64,000 nt of DNA from contig NZ_CP044310.1 of assembly GCF_009664365.1 (NCBI RefSeq), positions 3,173,001 to 3,237,000 of the forward strand. The letters run 5' to 3'. This DNA comes from Paenibacillus xylanilyticus. GTDB taxonomy: Bacteria; Bacillota; Bacilli; Paenibacillales; Paenibacillaceae. Position 1 is the first letter of the stretch. The number at the start of each line of letters is the position of its first letter. Positions 39,741 to 47,932 of the stretch are shown here, piece after piece. Position numbers and translations under genes: made by a program. The notes beneath the pieces are model-generated. The model was not told where the DNA came from and did not search any database. It saw nothing but the letters and a program-made list of their open reading frames with translations.

Positions 39741-41057
39741 TTGAGTGACCCCTTACCGAGTATATTAAATTTATTTTTAATTGCTTTGCTTGTTTTGATG
39801 AACGGTTTTTTTGTCTCGGCAGAATTCGCGATGGTAAAAGTTCGCGGCAGCCGAATTGAGGCTTTGGTGGAAGCAGGCAACAAAAGAGCCATCTATGCTT
39901 CTAATATTGTACGTAACCTGGATGCCTATCTGTCTGCGTGCCAATTGGGCATAACGCTGGCTTCACTTGGACTCGGCTGGCTCGGAGAGCCTGCCATTGC
40001 ACACTTGCTTGAGCCCATGTTTACCGCGTTTGGACTCGGCCCGGTATATGTACACGGAATTTCGATTGTAATTGCATTTGTTATTATTACGATTTTGCAT
40101 ATTGTACTCGGGGAACTTGCTCCCAAGACGATGGCAATCCGCAAATCGGAGACGGTCACGTTATGGTCTGCGGTACTGCTTACGTTCTTTTACAAATTGA
40201 TGTATCCCTTTATCTGGGCTTTGAATGGTATGGCGAACAGCCTGCTGAGATTGTTTCGAATGGCACCTGCTTCGGAGCATGACTCGGCACATAGTGAAGA
40301 TGAAATACGCATTCTGATGAAAGAAAGCAATAAGAGCGGTTTAATTGACAATACTGAATTGGCGCTTGTTGATAATATATTTGATTTTACGGCAACAACT
40401 GCCCGTGAAATTATGATTCCGCGGACGGAAATGATCTGTCTGAACGCCAATCAGTCCATGCTGGAAAATCTGGAAATTGCCAGTGAAAGCATGCGAACTC
40501 GCTATCCCGTCTATAACGGTGACAAGGACCACATTATCGGCTTTATTCACATCAAAGACCTGATGCGGTCCCAGCTCACAGATACCATTTCTGTAATCCG
40601 ACCAATTCTCGCCGTTCCCGAATCGACGCCAATCAGTGATCTGCTGAAGCGTATGCAGCGCAGCAAGACACAGATTGCCATTCTGATTGATGAGTACGGT
40701 GGAACTTCCGGAATGGTAACGCTCGAAGATATTATGGAAGAGATTGTAGGCGAGATTCAGGATGAGTTCGATCAGGAGCGTCCTGCCATTGAGAAAGTGG
40801 ATGAGATGGAATACTCCATTGATGGCATGATGCTGATTGAAGAAGTGAGTGAGCGATTCGAACTGGATATGGATCGGAGCGACTATGACACGATTGGTGG
40901 CTGGCTGTACTCCAGAGTGGAGACAATTCCGCCTGAAGTCGGTCAATCCGTTGAATATGGAGGATATGTATTCGTCATTCAGGAGACGGAGCATAAGCGG
41001 ATTTCACGGGTAAATGTAATTAAGCTTGAAATGTTGGTTGAGGAAGAAGGGGCTTAA
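39741..41057 (+). CDS. CNNM/CorC hemolysin family membrane protein
   Basis: A 438-residue protein. An N-terminal CNNM domain of four helices (residues about 1-190) includes LLVLMNGFFVSAEFAMVKVR and HIVLGELAPKTMAI. Two CBS domains (about 200-330) follow, with IMIPRTEMICL, TRYPVYNGDKDHIIGFIH and QIAILIDEYGGTSGMVTLED. A C-terminal CorC_HlyC domain (DTIGGWLYSRVETIPPEVGQ) completes it. The family is linked to Mg2+ homeostasis and to Co2+ resistance; the name hemolysin is historical. It starts at TTG 39741 after AGGATGA. It is preceded by an unusual leader and followed by a terminator. It is alone in its transcript. Confidence 0.9.
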   Translation: MSDPLPSILNLFLIALLVLMNGFFVSAEFAMVKVRGSRIEALVEAGNKRAIYASNIVRNLDAYLSACQLGITLASLGLGWLGEPAIAHLLEPMFTAFGLGPVYVHGISIVIAFVIITILHIVLGELAPKTMAIRKSETVTLWSAVLLTFFYKLMYPFIWALNGMANSLLRLFRMAPASEHDSAHSEDEIRILMKESNKSGLIDNTELALVDNIFDFTATTAREIMIPRTEMICLNANQSMLENLEIASESMRTRYPVYNGDKDHIIGFIHIKDLMRSQLTDTISVIRPILAVPESTPISDLLKRMQRSKTQIAILIDEYGGTSGMVTLEDIMEEIVGEIQDEFDQERPAIEKVDEMEYSIDGMMLIEEVSERFELDMDRSDYDTIGGWLYSRVETIPPEVGQSVEYGGYVFVIQETEHKRISRVNVIKLEMLVEEEGA

Positions 41058-41090
41058 GTCTAGCTTCTTCATTCCAGTATGAGTTATTTG

Positions 41091-41132
41091 AAGCAGTCTA
41101 GTGATGATATTTCATCCTAGGCTGCTTTTTTT
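41091..41132 (+). terminator. Terminator after CNNM gene
   Basis: AAGCAG-CTAG-GATGA pairs with TCATC-CTAG-CTGCTT around TATT, followed by seven T. Confidence 0.85.
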
Positions 41133-41293
41133 ATGTTTATGAGATTCAAACCTTAAGGTGAGGTGCATGGATATTTTACTCGACTTTTTCGTTTTGACTA
41201 TGAAACATTCCTTGTAGTTCCGACTAAATGTTACTGTTTTCTGGATTTGGATAAAAGTAATAATTATTTCTGATTTTGCTCATAGGATGAGTA

Positions 41294-41345
41294 TTGACAA
41301 AGGAACACTATATCCCGCATATTTAACTTAAACACTTTATAAAGT
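41294..41345 (+). promoter_or_regulatory. Promoter and palindromic operator candidate before MFS gene
   Basis: TTGACA at 41294-41299 is followed 18 bases on by CATATT. The 12-base palindrome ACTTTATAAAGT (41334-41345) falls at the expected transcription start, where a repressor would act. Its CTTTATAA half recurs before the HAD gene. The other 200 bases of this gap show nothing. Confidence 0.45.
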
Positions 41346-41394
41346 ATATTTATTAATTCGAATTATCAACTACATCAAGAGAGGAGTTACAAAG

Positions 41395-42594
41395 ATGGCA
41401 ACCTGGTTTCTCATCGTAATCTATCTGGCTTTTATAAGCCTGGGACTTCCGGATTCCCTGCTTGGATCTGCGTGGCCGGTCATATGGCCGGAAATAGGTT
41501 CCTCCGTAGGCTCAGCAGGCCTCATTTCCATGATTATTGCAGCGGGCACCATCGTCTCCAGTCTGGCAAGTGGGAAAATGATTCAGAAAATGGGCACAGG
41601 TAATATTACATTGTTCAGCTGTTTGCTAACCGCAATTTCATTGATTGGATTTTCCATGGCACCGTCCATGATATGGTTTATGATCTTGGCCGTTCCGCTT
41701 GGCCTGGGCGCAGGAGCCGTGGATGCAGCGTTGAATCATTACGTCGCTGCAAATTACCAAGCGCATCATATGAACTGGCTGCATTGCTTCTGGGGCGTTG
41801 GCGCTACCATGGGCCCAATCATCATGGCTGGTTATATAGCGGATCAGAACTTTTGGAGAGGTGGTTATGCTGCAGTTGGTGTCATCCAGCTTGTACTGGT
41901 TATCGTACTTCTTATCACGCTGCCGTTATGGAAAAGAGTGGCTGCACTGCGTGAGACGACACCCATAATTATGACCGATAACGAGACAAAATTGGAAATA
42001 CGCATCCCGGGGAACGTCTTGAAATTAAGAGGCGTTAAACCCTCATTGCTCGCTTTTCTGTTATATTGCGGGGTTGAAACCACGGTCGGATTATGGGGAG
42101 CAAGCTACTTGGTTGGAACGAAAAGCATCTCAGCAGAGATGGCAGCGGGCTGGATTTCCCTTTATTACGGAGGTATTACGTTTGGCAGGTTCATAACAGG
42201 TTTTATCTCGTTAAGAGTCCAAAACCGATTATTGATTCGCTATGGACAATGGACAACGATCCTCGGAGGACTCCTTTTACTGCTTCCGCTTCCTTCATCG
42301 TTTTCGGTAGCAGGCTTTATTTTCATCGGGCTTGGTCTGGCGCCAATCTATCCTGGACTTTTGCATGAAACGCCGGCTCGCTTCGGGAGAGAAAACTCCG
42401 TCAAGTTAATGGGATACCAGATGGCTGTCGCTTATAGCGGTACGACGCTGCTTCCTCCGCTCTTTGGATTTCTTGCAGCGAAGACCAGTACAAATTCCTT
42501 TCCGGTTGTCGTGCTTGTTCTTCTTATATTGATGTTATTTAGCGCGGAAACCGTGAATCGCATACTTCTAAAATCTCAGAATGCGGGGAGGTGA
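41395..42594 (+). CDS. MFS transporter, sugar (FucP-like) permease type
   Basis: A 399-residue protein with twelve hydrophobic helices. Its marks are SLGLPDSLLGSAWPVIWPEI at the start, GLGAGAVDAALNHYVAANYQ, HHMNWLHCFWGVGATMGPII and a late GLGLAPIYPGLLHETPARFG. These resemble the FHS/fucose-permease branch of the major facilitator superfamily, so sugar uptake with a cation is likely but the sugar is unknown. AGAGAGGAGTTAC precedes the ATG. The stop is five bases before a 38-residue membrane peptide, and the HAD phosphatase and acetyltransferase genes follow within 500 bases, a set that suits sugar handling. Confidence 0.88.
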   Translation: MATWFLIVIYLAFISLGLPDSLLGSAWPVIWPEIGSSVGSAGLISMIIAAGTIVSSLASGKMIQKMGTGNITLFSCLLTAISLIGFSMAPSMIWFMILAVPLGLGAGAVDAALNHYVAANYQAHHMNWLHCFWGVGATMGPIIMAGYIADQNFWRGGYAAVGVIQLVLVIVLLITLPLWKRVAALRETTPIIMTDNETKLEIRIPGNVLKLRGVKPSLLAFLLYCGVETTVGLWGASYLVGTKSISAEMAAGWISLYYGGITFGRFITGFISLRVQNRLLIRYGQWTTILGGLLLLLPLPSSFSVAGFIFIGLGLAPIYPGLLHETPARFGRENSVKLMGYQMAVAYSGTTLLPPLFGFLAAKTSTNSFPVVVLVLLILMLFSAETVNRILLKSQNAGR

Positions 42595-42598
42595 GAAA

Positions 42599-42715
42599 AT
42601 GGCCTATGTTATTTTAGCTGTTATCATCTGGGCGGCAGCCTATGCGTGTTTAGCATTGTCGAAACAGTCTATGGAAGTGAAACCGATGCGCTCCGTCGAT
42701 GATTGGTTCGAGTGA
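42599..42715 (+). CDS. 38-residue single-helix membrane peptide
   Basis: A short protein beginning MAYVILAVIIWAAAYACLAL, then a polar tail ending in MRSVDDWFE. GGGGAGGTGAG precedes the ATG at the ideal spacing, and the gene starts five bases after the MFS stop. One membrane helix and an acidic C-terminus suggest a small protein that associates with the transporter. It is too short for most gene callers. Function unknown. Confidence 0.65.
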   Translation: MAYVILAVIIWAAAYACLALSKQSMEVKPMRSVDDWFE

Positions 42716-42835
42716 CGGACGTACGTCGTGAAAAAAGTGGGTTGACATGAAACCAGTTACATGGATTACGCTTGTTATATAGTTTAATTGCATACCGAAT
42801 GCCTAGAGAACATGATTATCCTATTTTTCTACCCT

Positions 42836-42858
42836 CTTTATAAATATGCATTATAAAG
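42836..42858 (+). promoter_or_regulatory. Inverted repeat before HAD gene
   Basis: CTTTATAA and TTATAAAG flank seven bases, ending 51 bases before the HAD start. It shares TTATAAAGTA with the site before the MFS gene, so one regulator may control both. Confidence 0.4.
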
Positions 42859-42909
42859 TAGGCGTGAAAAGTATTATGAATTAATTTTAAACAAAGAGGG
42901 GATTGCTAC

Positions 42910-43722
42910 ATGATTAAACTTGTTGTAACTGACCTAGATGGAACGTTTCTAAACGACAAGGGATTATTCGATATTGAACTATTCAACAAAGTGCATACAG
43001 AAATGCAGAAGCAGGGAATGACCTTTGTGGCATGCACAGGAAAACAGTGTGAACGGGTAGAGAAATTGTTTGGAGAGCATGGCAAGGGAATATGGGTCCT
43101 TGGAGATAGTGCAGCCAGAATTAAGAAAGATGGGGAAGTCGTAAAAGAATTCAGCATTCAACGAGAACTTGCTTTACAAAGCATTGAATCCATACAACGT
43201 TTTGCTCCAGACATGACCCTCATAGTATGTGCAAGCGATGCAGCATATGTTCATTCTTCCATCCCAGAAGAGTTGTACAACGTGGTCAAAAGCTCTTATG
43301 AACAGGTCAAGAAGATTGACTCTTTCCACGAGATCGACAGCCGCTTTATTAAAATAACTGTATACGACACCAGAGAACGGAGTGGTGCTTTAAGGAAACA
43401 TGTAGAAAAGACACTTGGCGGTCAAATCTATATTGTGGATTCAGAACCCAAGTGGCTTGATATTACAGCACTGCATACGCATAAAGGAGAGACGGTTAAA
43501 AAATTGCAGGAGCTGCTCGGCGTAACTTATGAAGAAACGATGTCCTTTGGGGACGGAGAAAATGATGTAGAGCTGATGGGTATTGCCAAATACAGCTTTG
43601 CGGTCAGCAATGCTTGTGAGAATACCAAAAAAGCAGCGCGTTATATTACAAAATCCAACGAAGAAAACGGTGTTCTCCTGACTATACAAGATTGTATGGA
43701 CCTTCAAATAAACGTGAATTGA
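42910..43722 (+). CDS. Cof-type HAD-IIB phosphatase
   Basis: A 270-residue haloacid-dehalogenase phosphatase. Motif I is VVTDLDGTFLND with the nucleophile Asp, motif II is VACTGKQCERV, the Lys motif is DITALHTHKGETVKKL and motif IV is FGDGENDVELM. The cap between motifs II and III is the IIB type of the Cof/YbiV family, which dephosphorylates sugar phosphates and flavin-like molecules with broad specificity. AAGAGGGGATTG precedes the ATG. The acetyltransferase gene starts right after its stop, so the two are cotranscribed. Cytoplasmic. Confidence 0.9.
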   Translation: MIKLVVTDLDGTFLNDKGLFDIELFNKVHTEMQKQGMTFVACTGKQCERVEKLFGEHGKGIWVLGDSAARIKKDGEVVKEFSIQRELALQSIESIQRFAPDMTLIVCASDAAYVHSSIPEELYNVVKSSYEQVKKIDSFHEIDSRFIKITVYDTRERSGALRKHVEKTLGGQIYIVDSEPKWLDITALHTHKGETVKKLQELLGVTYEETMSFGDGENDVELMGIAKYSFAVSNACENTKKAARYITKSNEENGVLLTIQDCMDLQINVN

Positions 43723-43737
43723 ATGGGAGTTGAAAAC

Positions 43738-44376
43738 ATGACTGAGGAAGAACGGATATTAAACGGGATTTTGTTCAGTCCCAGCCATCCGGAACTAAAG
43801 GCTATCAAACTTCGTTCGCACAACTTAAGCCATCAATACAGCCAGATGTTCGAAGATCAGACAGAGGAACGTGAAGCGATTCTGACACAGCTCCTTGGTC
43901 GCATAGGCGAATCCTCCTTCATTCAAGGGCCTGTATTCTTTCATTATGGTGTTCACACAGAGATCGGTCATCATTTCTTTGCCAACTACAATCTGACGGT
44001 TCAGGACGATGCGAAGGTTACCATTGGAGACCATACCAGTTTTGGTCCTAATGTAACGATTGTTACTCCCATTCACCCGTTTATCGCTTCTGAACGGCGG
44101 CAAATGCTGAATCAGAACGGTGATCCGAAGTCTTTGTGTTACGCCAAACCCGTAATGATCGGAAACGATGTATGGCTATCTGCTAATGTAACGGTATGCG
44201 GAGGAGTTACCATCGGAGACCGTTGTGTTATTGGTGCAGGAAGTGTAGTGACGGAGGACATTCCAGCAGACTCCTTCGCAGCAGGTGTCCCCTGTAAAGT
44301 CATTCGCAAAATTACAGAGGCAGACAGCATGCGTTATAAACCGGAAGTTATGGCGGATTGCCGTGTCATCGAATAG
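43738..44376 (+). CDS. Sugar O-acetyltransferase, left-handed beta-helix (LacA/Maa type)
   Basis: A 212-residue acetyltransferase. An N-terminal maltose acetyltransferase-like segment (MTEEERILNGILFSPSHPEL) precedes the hexapeptide-repeat beta helix, which includes VQDDAKVTIGDHTSFGPNVT, the catalytic-His region VTPIHPFIASERR, and PVMIGNDVWLSANVTVCGG with GSVVTEDIPADSFAAGVPCK. Such enzymes acetylate galactosides, maltose or glucose with acetyl-CoA, often to detoxify sugar analogues. The ATG at 43738 follows GGGAGTTG; an ATG at 43723 abuts the HAD stop and lacks a site. The HAD gene is just upstream in the same transcript. Confidence 0.9.
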   Translation: MTEEERILNGILFSPSHPELKAIKLRSHNLSHQYSQMFEDQTEEREAILTQLLGRIGESSFIQGPVFFHYGVHTEIGHHFFANYNLTVQDDAKVTIGDHTSFGPNVTIVTPIHPFIASERRQMLNQNGDPKSLCYAKPVMIGNDVWLSANVTVCGGVTIGDRCVIGAGSVVTEDIPADSFAAGVPCKVIRKITEADSMRYKPEVMADCRVIE

Positions 44377-44387
44377 AAATTCATTCT

Positions 44388-44434
44388 AAAGGGAGCAAGT
44401 GCTTGTCCATACACGGATAAGAACTGTTCCCTTT
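44388..44434 (+). terminator. Long hairpin after acetyltransferase, no T run
   Basis: AAAGGGAGCA pairs with TGTTCCCTTT and, within, CTTGTCC with GGATAAG. The stem is long, but no T run follows (GCTGCGCACGG), so termination is uncertain and RNA protection is also possible. Confidence 0.45.
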
Positions 44435-44554
44435 GCTGCGCACGGATCCTTTACGGGAGGGCCGAACCATCATCCTTGACCCATGAATCCTATCCATGTT
44501 AAGTTTTCTGTATCCGAAAGTTAAAACCATACGATTATAAAGGGGGATAGACTT

Positions 44555-44683
44555 ATGACTGAATTAGAGGTTGTAGATGTTTATGTGAACCTGTCACTGG
44601 ATATGAACATTGGCATGGTTCACCAAATCATGAATCGGAATTCGGAGCTTTATCTATCCACGCAACGATTTACCTGGCTTTGA
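44555..44683 (+). CDS. Possible 42-residue leader peptide before ABC-F gene
   Basis: A short frame starting MTELEVVDVYVNLSLDMNIG and ending RFTWL. AAAGGGGGATAG gives a strong ribosome site. It stops 111 bases before the ABC-F start, and the DNA between contains sequences able to pair with the ABC-F ribosome site. Upstream frames of this sort often regulate antibiotic-resistance ABC-F genes by ribosome stalling. Coding is not proven and no homology was recognised. Confidence 0.45.
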   Translation: MTELEVVDVYVNLSLDMNIGMVHQIMNRNSELYLSTQRFTWL

Positions 44684-44699
44684 GTTTCCTTTTTTGCTT

Positions 44700-44794
44700 G
44701 GATTCATCCGAGAGTGGATACAATAAGGGAATCATGTCATGATCATAACCTCATTTATTTAGCATTTGAATATAAATGAAAAGGATGATCCCTT
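44700..44794 (+). promoter_or_regulatory. Possible translation attenuator before ABC-F gene
   Basis: The ribosome-site region GGATGATCCCTT (44783-44794) directly abuts the ATG. GGATTCATCC (44700-44709) and AAGGGAATCAT (44725-44735) can each pair with it, with one bulged base. A perfect ATCATG-T-CATGAT palindrome (44731-44743) overlaps the second. These are the elements of a switch between two structures, inferred by eye. Confidence 0.4.
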
Positions 44795-46273
44795 ATGTCA
44801 ATGATAAACGTATCAAACCTGACCTTTGCCTATGACGGCAGTTACGATAATATTTTCGAAAATGTGAGTTTTCAATTGGACTCCGACTGGAAATTGGGCT
44901 TTACCGGAAGAAACGGGAGAGGGAAAACGACCTTCCTTAACCTTTTGCTTGGTAAATATGAATATAGTGGCACCATCTCAGCCCATGTTGATTTTGAGTA
45001 CTTTCCTTTTCCTGTTGAGCATAAAGACGCGATGACACTTGATGTGATCAGTGACGTTTATTCAGACTATCAGCATTGGGAACTGGTACGGGAGCTAAAC
45101 CTTCTGAAGGTTTCCGAAGATGTGCTGTATCGACCATTCGATTCCCTATCCAATGGAGAACAAACGAAAGTCATGCTGGCTGCCTTATTCATGAAGGAAA
45201 ATCAATTCTTGCTTATTGATGAGCCCACCAATCATCTCGACATGCATGCCAGAAAGCTCGTCAGCAGCTATTTAAGCAGAAAAAGTGGTTTTATTCTTGT
45301 ATCACATGATAGATCCTTCCTGGATCACAGCGTAGACCATATTCTTTCGATCAATAAAACGAACATCGAGATTCAAAAAGGCAATTTTTCCGCCTGGTGG
45401 GAGAATAAGAAGAGACAGGATCAGTATGAGCTTGCAAGCAACGAAAAGTTACAGAAAGACATTAAACGCTTATCCGACTCCGCCAAACGGACTGGTGGTT
45501 GGTCACATGAAGTCGAAAATTCCAAAAACGGGACTAGAAACTCCGGTTCGAAAGTGGATAAGGGCTACATTGGCCATAAGGCCGCCAAAATGATGAAGCG
45601 GTCCAAAAACATCGAACAACGGCAGCAATCTGCCATTCAAGAAAAGTCCAAACTTCTCAAAAATATCGAAAGTGCAGAGCGGCTGCAGATTCATCAATTG
45701 GAGTTTCACAAAAATGAAATTGTCCAATTGGACAATGTCTCAATTGCATATGGCTCCAATATCGTTTGTAAGGATATTAATTTAACGGTTGAAAAAGGAG
45801 ACCGAATCGCTCTCTACGGTAAGAATGGTTCCGGTAAATCCAGCATTCTTAAATTGATTTGCGGCGAGGATATTGCCTACACAGGTCAACTTCGCAAGGA
45901 TCCTCAGGTCAAAATATCGTATGTATCACAGGATACCTCGGGTCTAGCGGGAAGCTTATCCGAGTATGCAATGACACAGGGCATTGATGAAAGTCTCTTC
46001 AAATCAATATTACGCAAGCTGGATTTCTCCAGGCTTCAGCTGGATAAGGATATTTCAACGTTTAGTGCTGGACAAAAAAAGAAAGTACTGATTGCTAAAA
46101 GCCTTAGCGAGGAAGCACATTTGCACGTTTGGGATGAACCACTTAATTTTGTTGATGTCATTTCCCGCATGCAAATTGAAGACTTGCTGCTTGAGCACTC
46201 GCCAACACTTCTTTTTGTGGAACATGACAGCGAATTTTGCTCGAATATTGCCACGAGTATCATTGAGTTATGA
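44795..46273 (+). CDS. ABC-F ribosomal protection protein, Lsa-type
   Basis: A 492-residue soluble protein with two ATPase domains and no membrane helices. The first has FTGRNGRGKTTFLNLL, SNGEQTKVMLAAL and LLIDEPTNHLDMHA. The second has LYGKNGSGKSSILKLI, FSAGQKKKVLIAKSL and HVWDEPLNFVDVIS. The linker holds a Lys-rich stretch (HKAAKMMKRSKNIEQRQQ) as in Lsa(A)/Vga-like proteins; DEPLN in the second domain is typical of that branch. Lsa-type proteins bind the ribosome exit site and displace lincosamides, streptogramin A and pleuromutilins. Resistance here is inferred, not shown. ATG 44795 has AAAAGGATG close by. It is behind a possible leader peptide and attenuator. Confidence 0.88.
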   Translation: MSMINVSNLTFAYDGSYDNIFENVSFQLDSDWKLGFTGRNGRGKTTFLNLLLGKYEYSGTISAHVDFEYFPFPVEHKDAMTLDVISDVYSDYQHWELVRELNLLKVSEDVLYRPFDSLSNGEQTKVMLAALFMKENQFLLIDEPTNHLDMHARKLVSSYLSRKSGFILVSHDRSFLDHSVDHILSINKTNIEIQKGNFSAWWENKKRQDQYELASNEKLQKDIKRLSDSAKRTGGWSHEVENSKNGTRNSGSKVDKGYIGHKAAKMMKRSKNIEQRQQSAIQEKSKLLKNIESAERLQIHQLEFHKNEIVQLDNVSIAYGSNIVCKDINLTVEKGDRIALYGKNGSGKSSILKLICGEDIAYTGQLRKDPQVKISYVSQDTSGLAGSLSEYAMTQGIDESLFKSILRKLDFSRLQLDKDISTFSAGQKKKVLIAKSLSEEAHLHVWDEPLNFVDVISRMQIEDLLLEHSPTLLFVEHDSEFCSNIATSIIEL

Positions 46274-46355
46274 ATAGCGTGGATGTGACTCTTTAAAGCC
46301 TATACGAAATGGAAAATATTTAGGTTTCACTCACACTGCAGAATTCACAGTAAGA

Positions 46356-46396
46356 AAAGACGCTGCCGATACGAAGATCGGAGCGTCTTTTTTATT
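46356..46396 (+). terminator. Terminator after ABC-F gene
   Basis: AAGACGCTGCCGAT and ATCGGAGCGTCTT pair around ACGAAG with one mismatch, followed by seven T. Confidence 0.9.
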
Positions 46397-46470
46397 TTTG
46401 AAACCTATAACCTCCTCCGTCCGTTTATACCTTACACAAAATCAAATATGACATTGGAGGAGGAATACAT

Positions 46471-46962
46471 ATGTTGAAAATGAGTCTGTCATCCATTTTG
46501 AAAATTACCCTCGTTGCGGCATTATCGGTGCCTGCCATTCTATCCATTCCTGTTGGCAGCACTGCGGCAGCTAGTCCTGACATTGTATCTGGTGCACTCA
46601 CCGCACCACCACCGCCGGAGGAGCATACTGTTCACTCCCTGGCAGCTCTCAAGTATATATATCAGGCAGCAGGGAACGTTTCTCCGGGAGGAGGACTGAC
46701 AGCGAACGTCACTACAACAACAACAACTTACAAGGAAATGAAATCAATTCAGGTGAATTACCGGCTGGAACGCTGGACGGGCTCAAATTGGGTGACGTAT
46801 CGGTCTGGTACCAAAAGTAAAACACAAACACAATCCCTGTCGGCACAGTCGAGCTGGACGGTGATCACAGGTTATTACTACCGGGTCGTTAGCACACATA
46901 CGGCGAATGACGGAACGAATTCTGAAAATACAACGGATATTTCGAATAGTGTATTATTATGA
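46471..46962 (+). CDS. Small secreted protein of unknown function
   Basis: A 163-residue exported protein. The signal peptide (VAALSVPAILSIPVGSTAAA) is followed by a Pro-rich stretch (ALTAPPPPEEH), a Thr run and a beta-rich domain with NYRLERWTGSNWVTYRSGTK and a late WTVITGYYYRVVSTHTANDG. I do not recognise a named family. GGAGGAGGAA precedes the ATG. Its stop is one base from the stop of the convergent anti-sigma gene, so the two transcripts overlap. The role is unknown, possibly surface or wall related. Confidence 0.75.
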   Translation: MLKMSLSSILKITLVAALSVPAILSIPVGSTAAASPDIVSGALTAPPPPEEHTVHSLAALKYIYQAAGNVSPGGGLTANVTTTTTTYKEMKSIQVNYRLERWTGSNWVTYRSGTKSKTQTQSLSAQSSWTVITGYYYRVVSTHTANDGTNSENTTDISNSVLL

Positions 46963-46963
46963 T

Positions 46964-47932
46964 TCATTGCCTCGTGCTGCCAGGGAATTTTTGTTCCTGC
47001 AGGTCATTGGCGATGGCAATCATTTCTTCCTTCGTGACCGTTCCAAACAAGCTCATATTAACCGAACCCATCATCCACTGAAAAGTATTATATGGCGGGC
47101 CGATGGATACAAATGCATCACTACCGTCAGCTAATTTGACTACACTGGTTTCACGAAGCATAGTCCCTTGAATGACCTGCCCAGGCTTAACATGGTAATA
47201 ATCAAATTGAATAATTTGTTCTTCACCATTCACGCTATCACCCGTGTAGCGAACTCTCATACGATCGGATTTATAATACTCATCTGAATCGACCGGAATT
47301 TCAGGATTCACGGTAAGTTCAAATTTTATCTCTTTAAAACGCTCGGGTATAGCTCTTGACAATAAAAAGTCACCATTGAATCCCGAGCGGGCTATTTCTT
47401 CCGTTACGACGATATCATCAAACAAAATGTCTTTCTCCACGGGTTGTTTTGGCAACTCCTCAGCCTCCTCGCCAATAGCAATTGTAGGAGCTTCGTTAAG
47501 TCCCGGTTCAGGGGGGGGGAGTGTTTTGGCAGTAGAAGGATCTGCGCCAAGCTGTGCGGTGCGATCTTCAATAATGATGGATTTCATACCATTGCCCCAA
47601 TCCTTGATTGACTGAACAAAAGGGGACACGGCCTGCGTTCCGGATGGCAGACTGAAAATGACGCCACCGATCGTTAGGGAGGCAGCTACCACAACAGACA
47701 ATTTCAAGGTACGCATTCTTTTCTTTCTTACAGCAATCCGGGTAATTTCCTTTTGAACACGGAGCCAGGATTGATGCATCTGCTGGGAGTCAGGGGCAGG
47801 GGGAGCAGAGAGAGCCTGATCGAAAGCTTCATCAAAGGCCAGATCAAAGGCGGCATCAAAATATTCTTCTTCCTGCTCTGTATGATAGTGCTCAATATGT
47901 TTATCTGACTTGCCTTTGCTCAATGGTCCCAC
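46964..47932 (-). CDS. Anti-sigma factor with extracytoplasmic DUF4367-like domain
   Basis: A 322-residue single-pass membrane protein. The N-terminal cytoplasmic part (residues 1-70) is acidic with an AFDLAFDEAFDQAL repeat. One helix (about 75-94) and an external domain (FELTVNPEIPVDSDEYYKSD to the end, including WMMGSVNMSLFGTVTKEEMI) follow, like the DUF4367/DUF4179-type partners of Paenibacillus ECF factors. It should hold the sigma factor encoded just upstream. Its GTG start lies inside the sigma gene (32-base overlap), with AAGGAATGG before it, so translation is coupled. A C9 run at residues 138-141 makes the frame slip-prone. Confidence 0.82.
   Translation of the reverse strand: MGPLSKGKSDKHIEHYHTEQEEEYFDAAFDLAFDEAFDQALSAPPAPDSQQMHQSWLRVQKEITRIAVRKKRMRTLKLSVVVAASLTIGGVIFSLPSGTQAVSPFVQSIKDWGNGMKSIIIEDRTAQLGADPSTAKTLPPPEPGLNEAPTIAIGEEAEELPKQPVEKDILFDDIVVTEEIARSGFNGDFLLSRAIPERFKEIKFELTVNPEIPVDSDEYYKSDRMRVRYTGDSVNGEEQIIQFDYYHVKPGQVIQGTMLRETSVVKLADGSDAFVSIGPPYNTFQWMMGSVNMSLFGTVTKEEMIAIANDLQEQKFPGSTRQ
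47511..47519 (-). repeat. Nine-base homopolymer in anti-sigma gene
   Basis: Nine consecutive G on the plus strand (C on the coding strand) encode part of TLPPPEPG. One base gained or lost would cut the anti-sigma factor off just outside the membrane. Confidence 0.95.
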
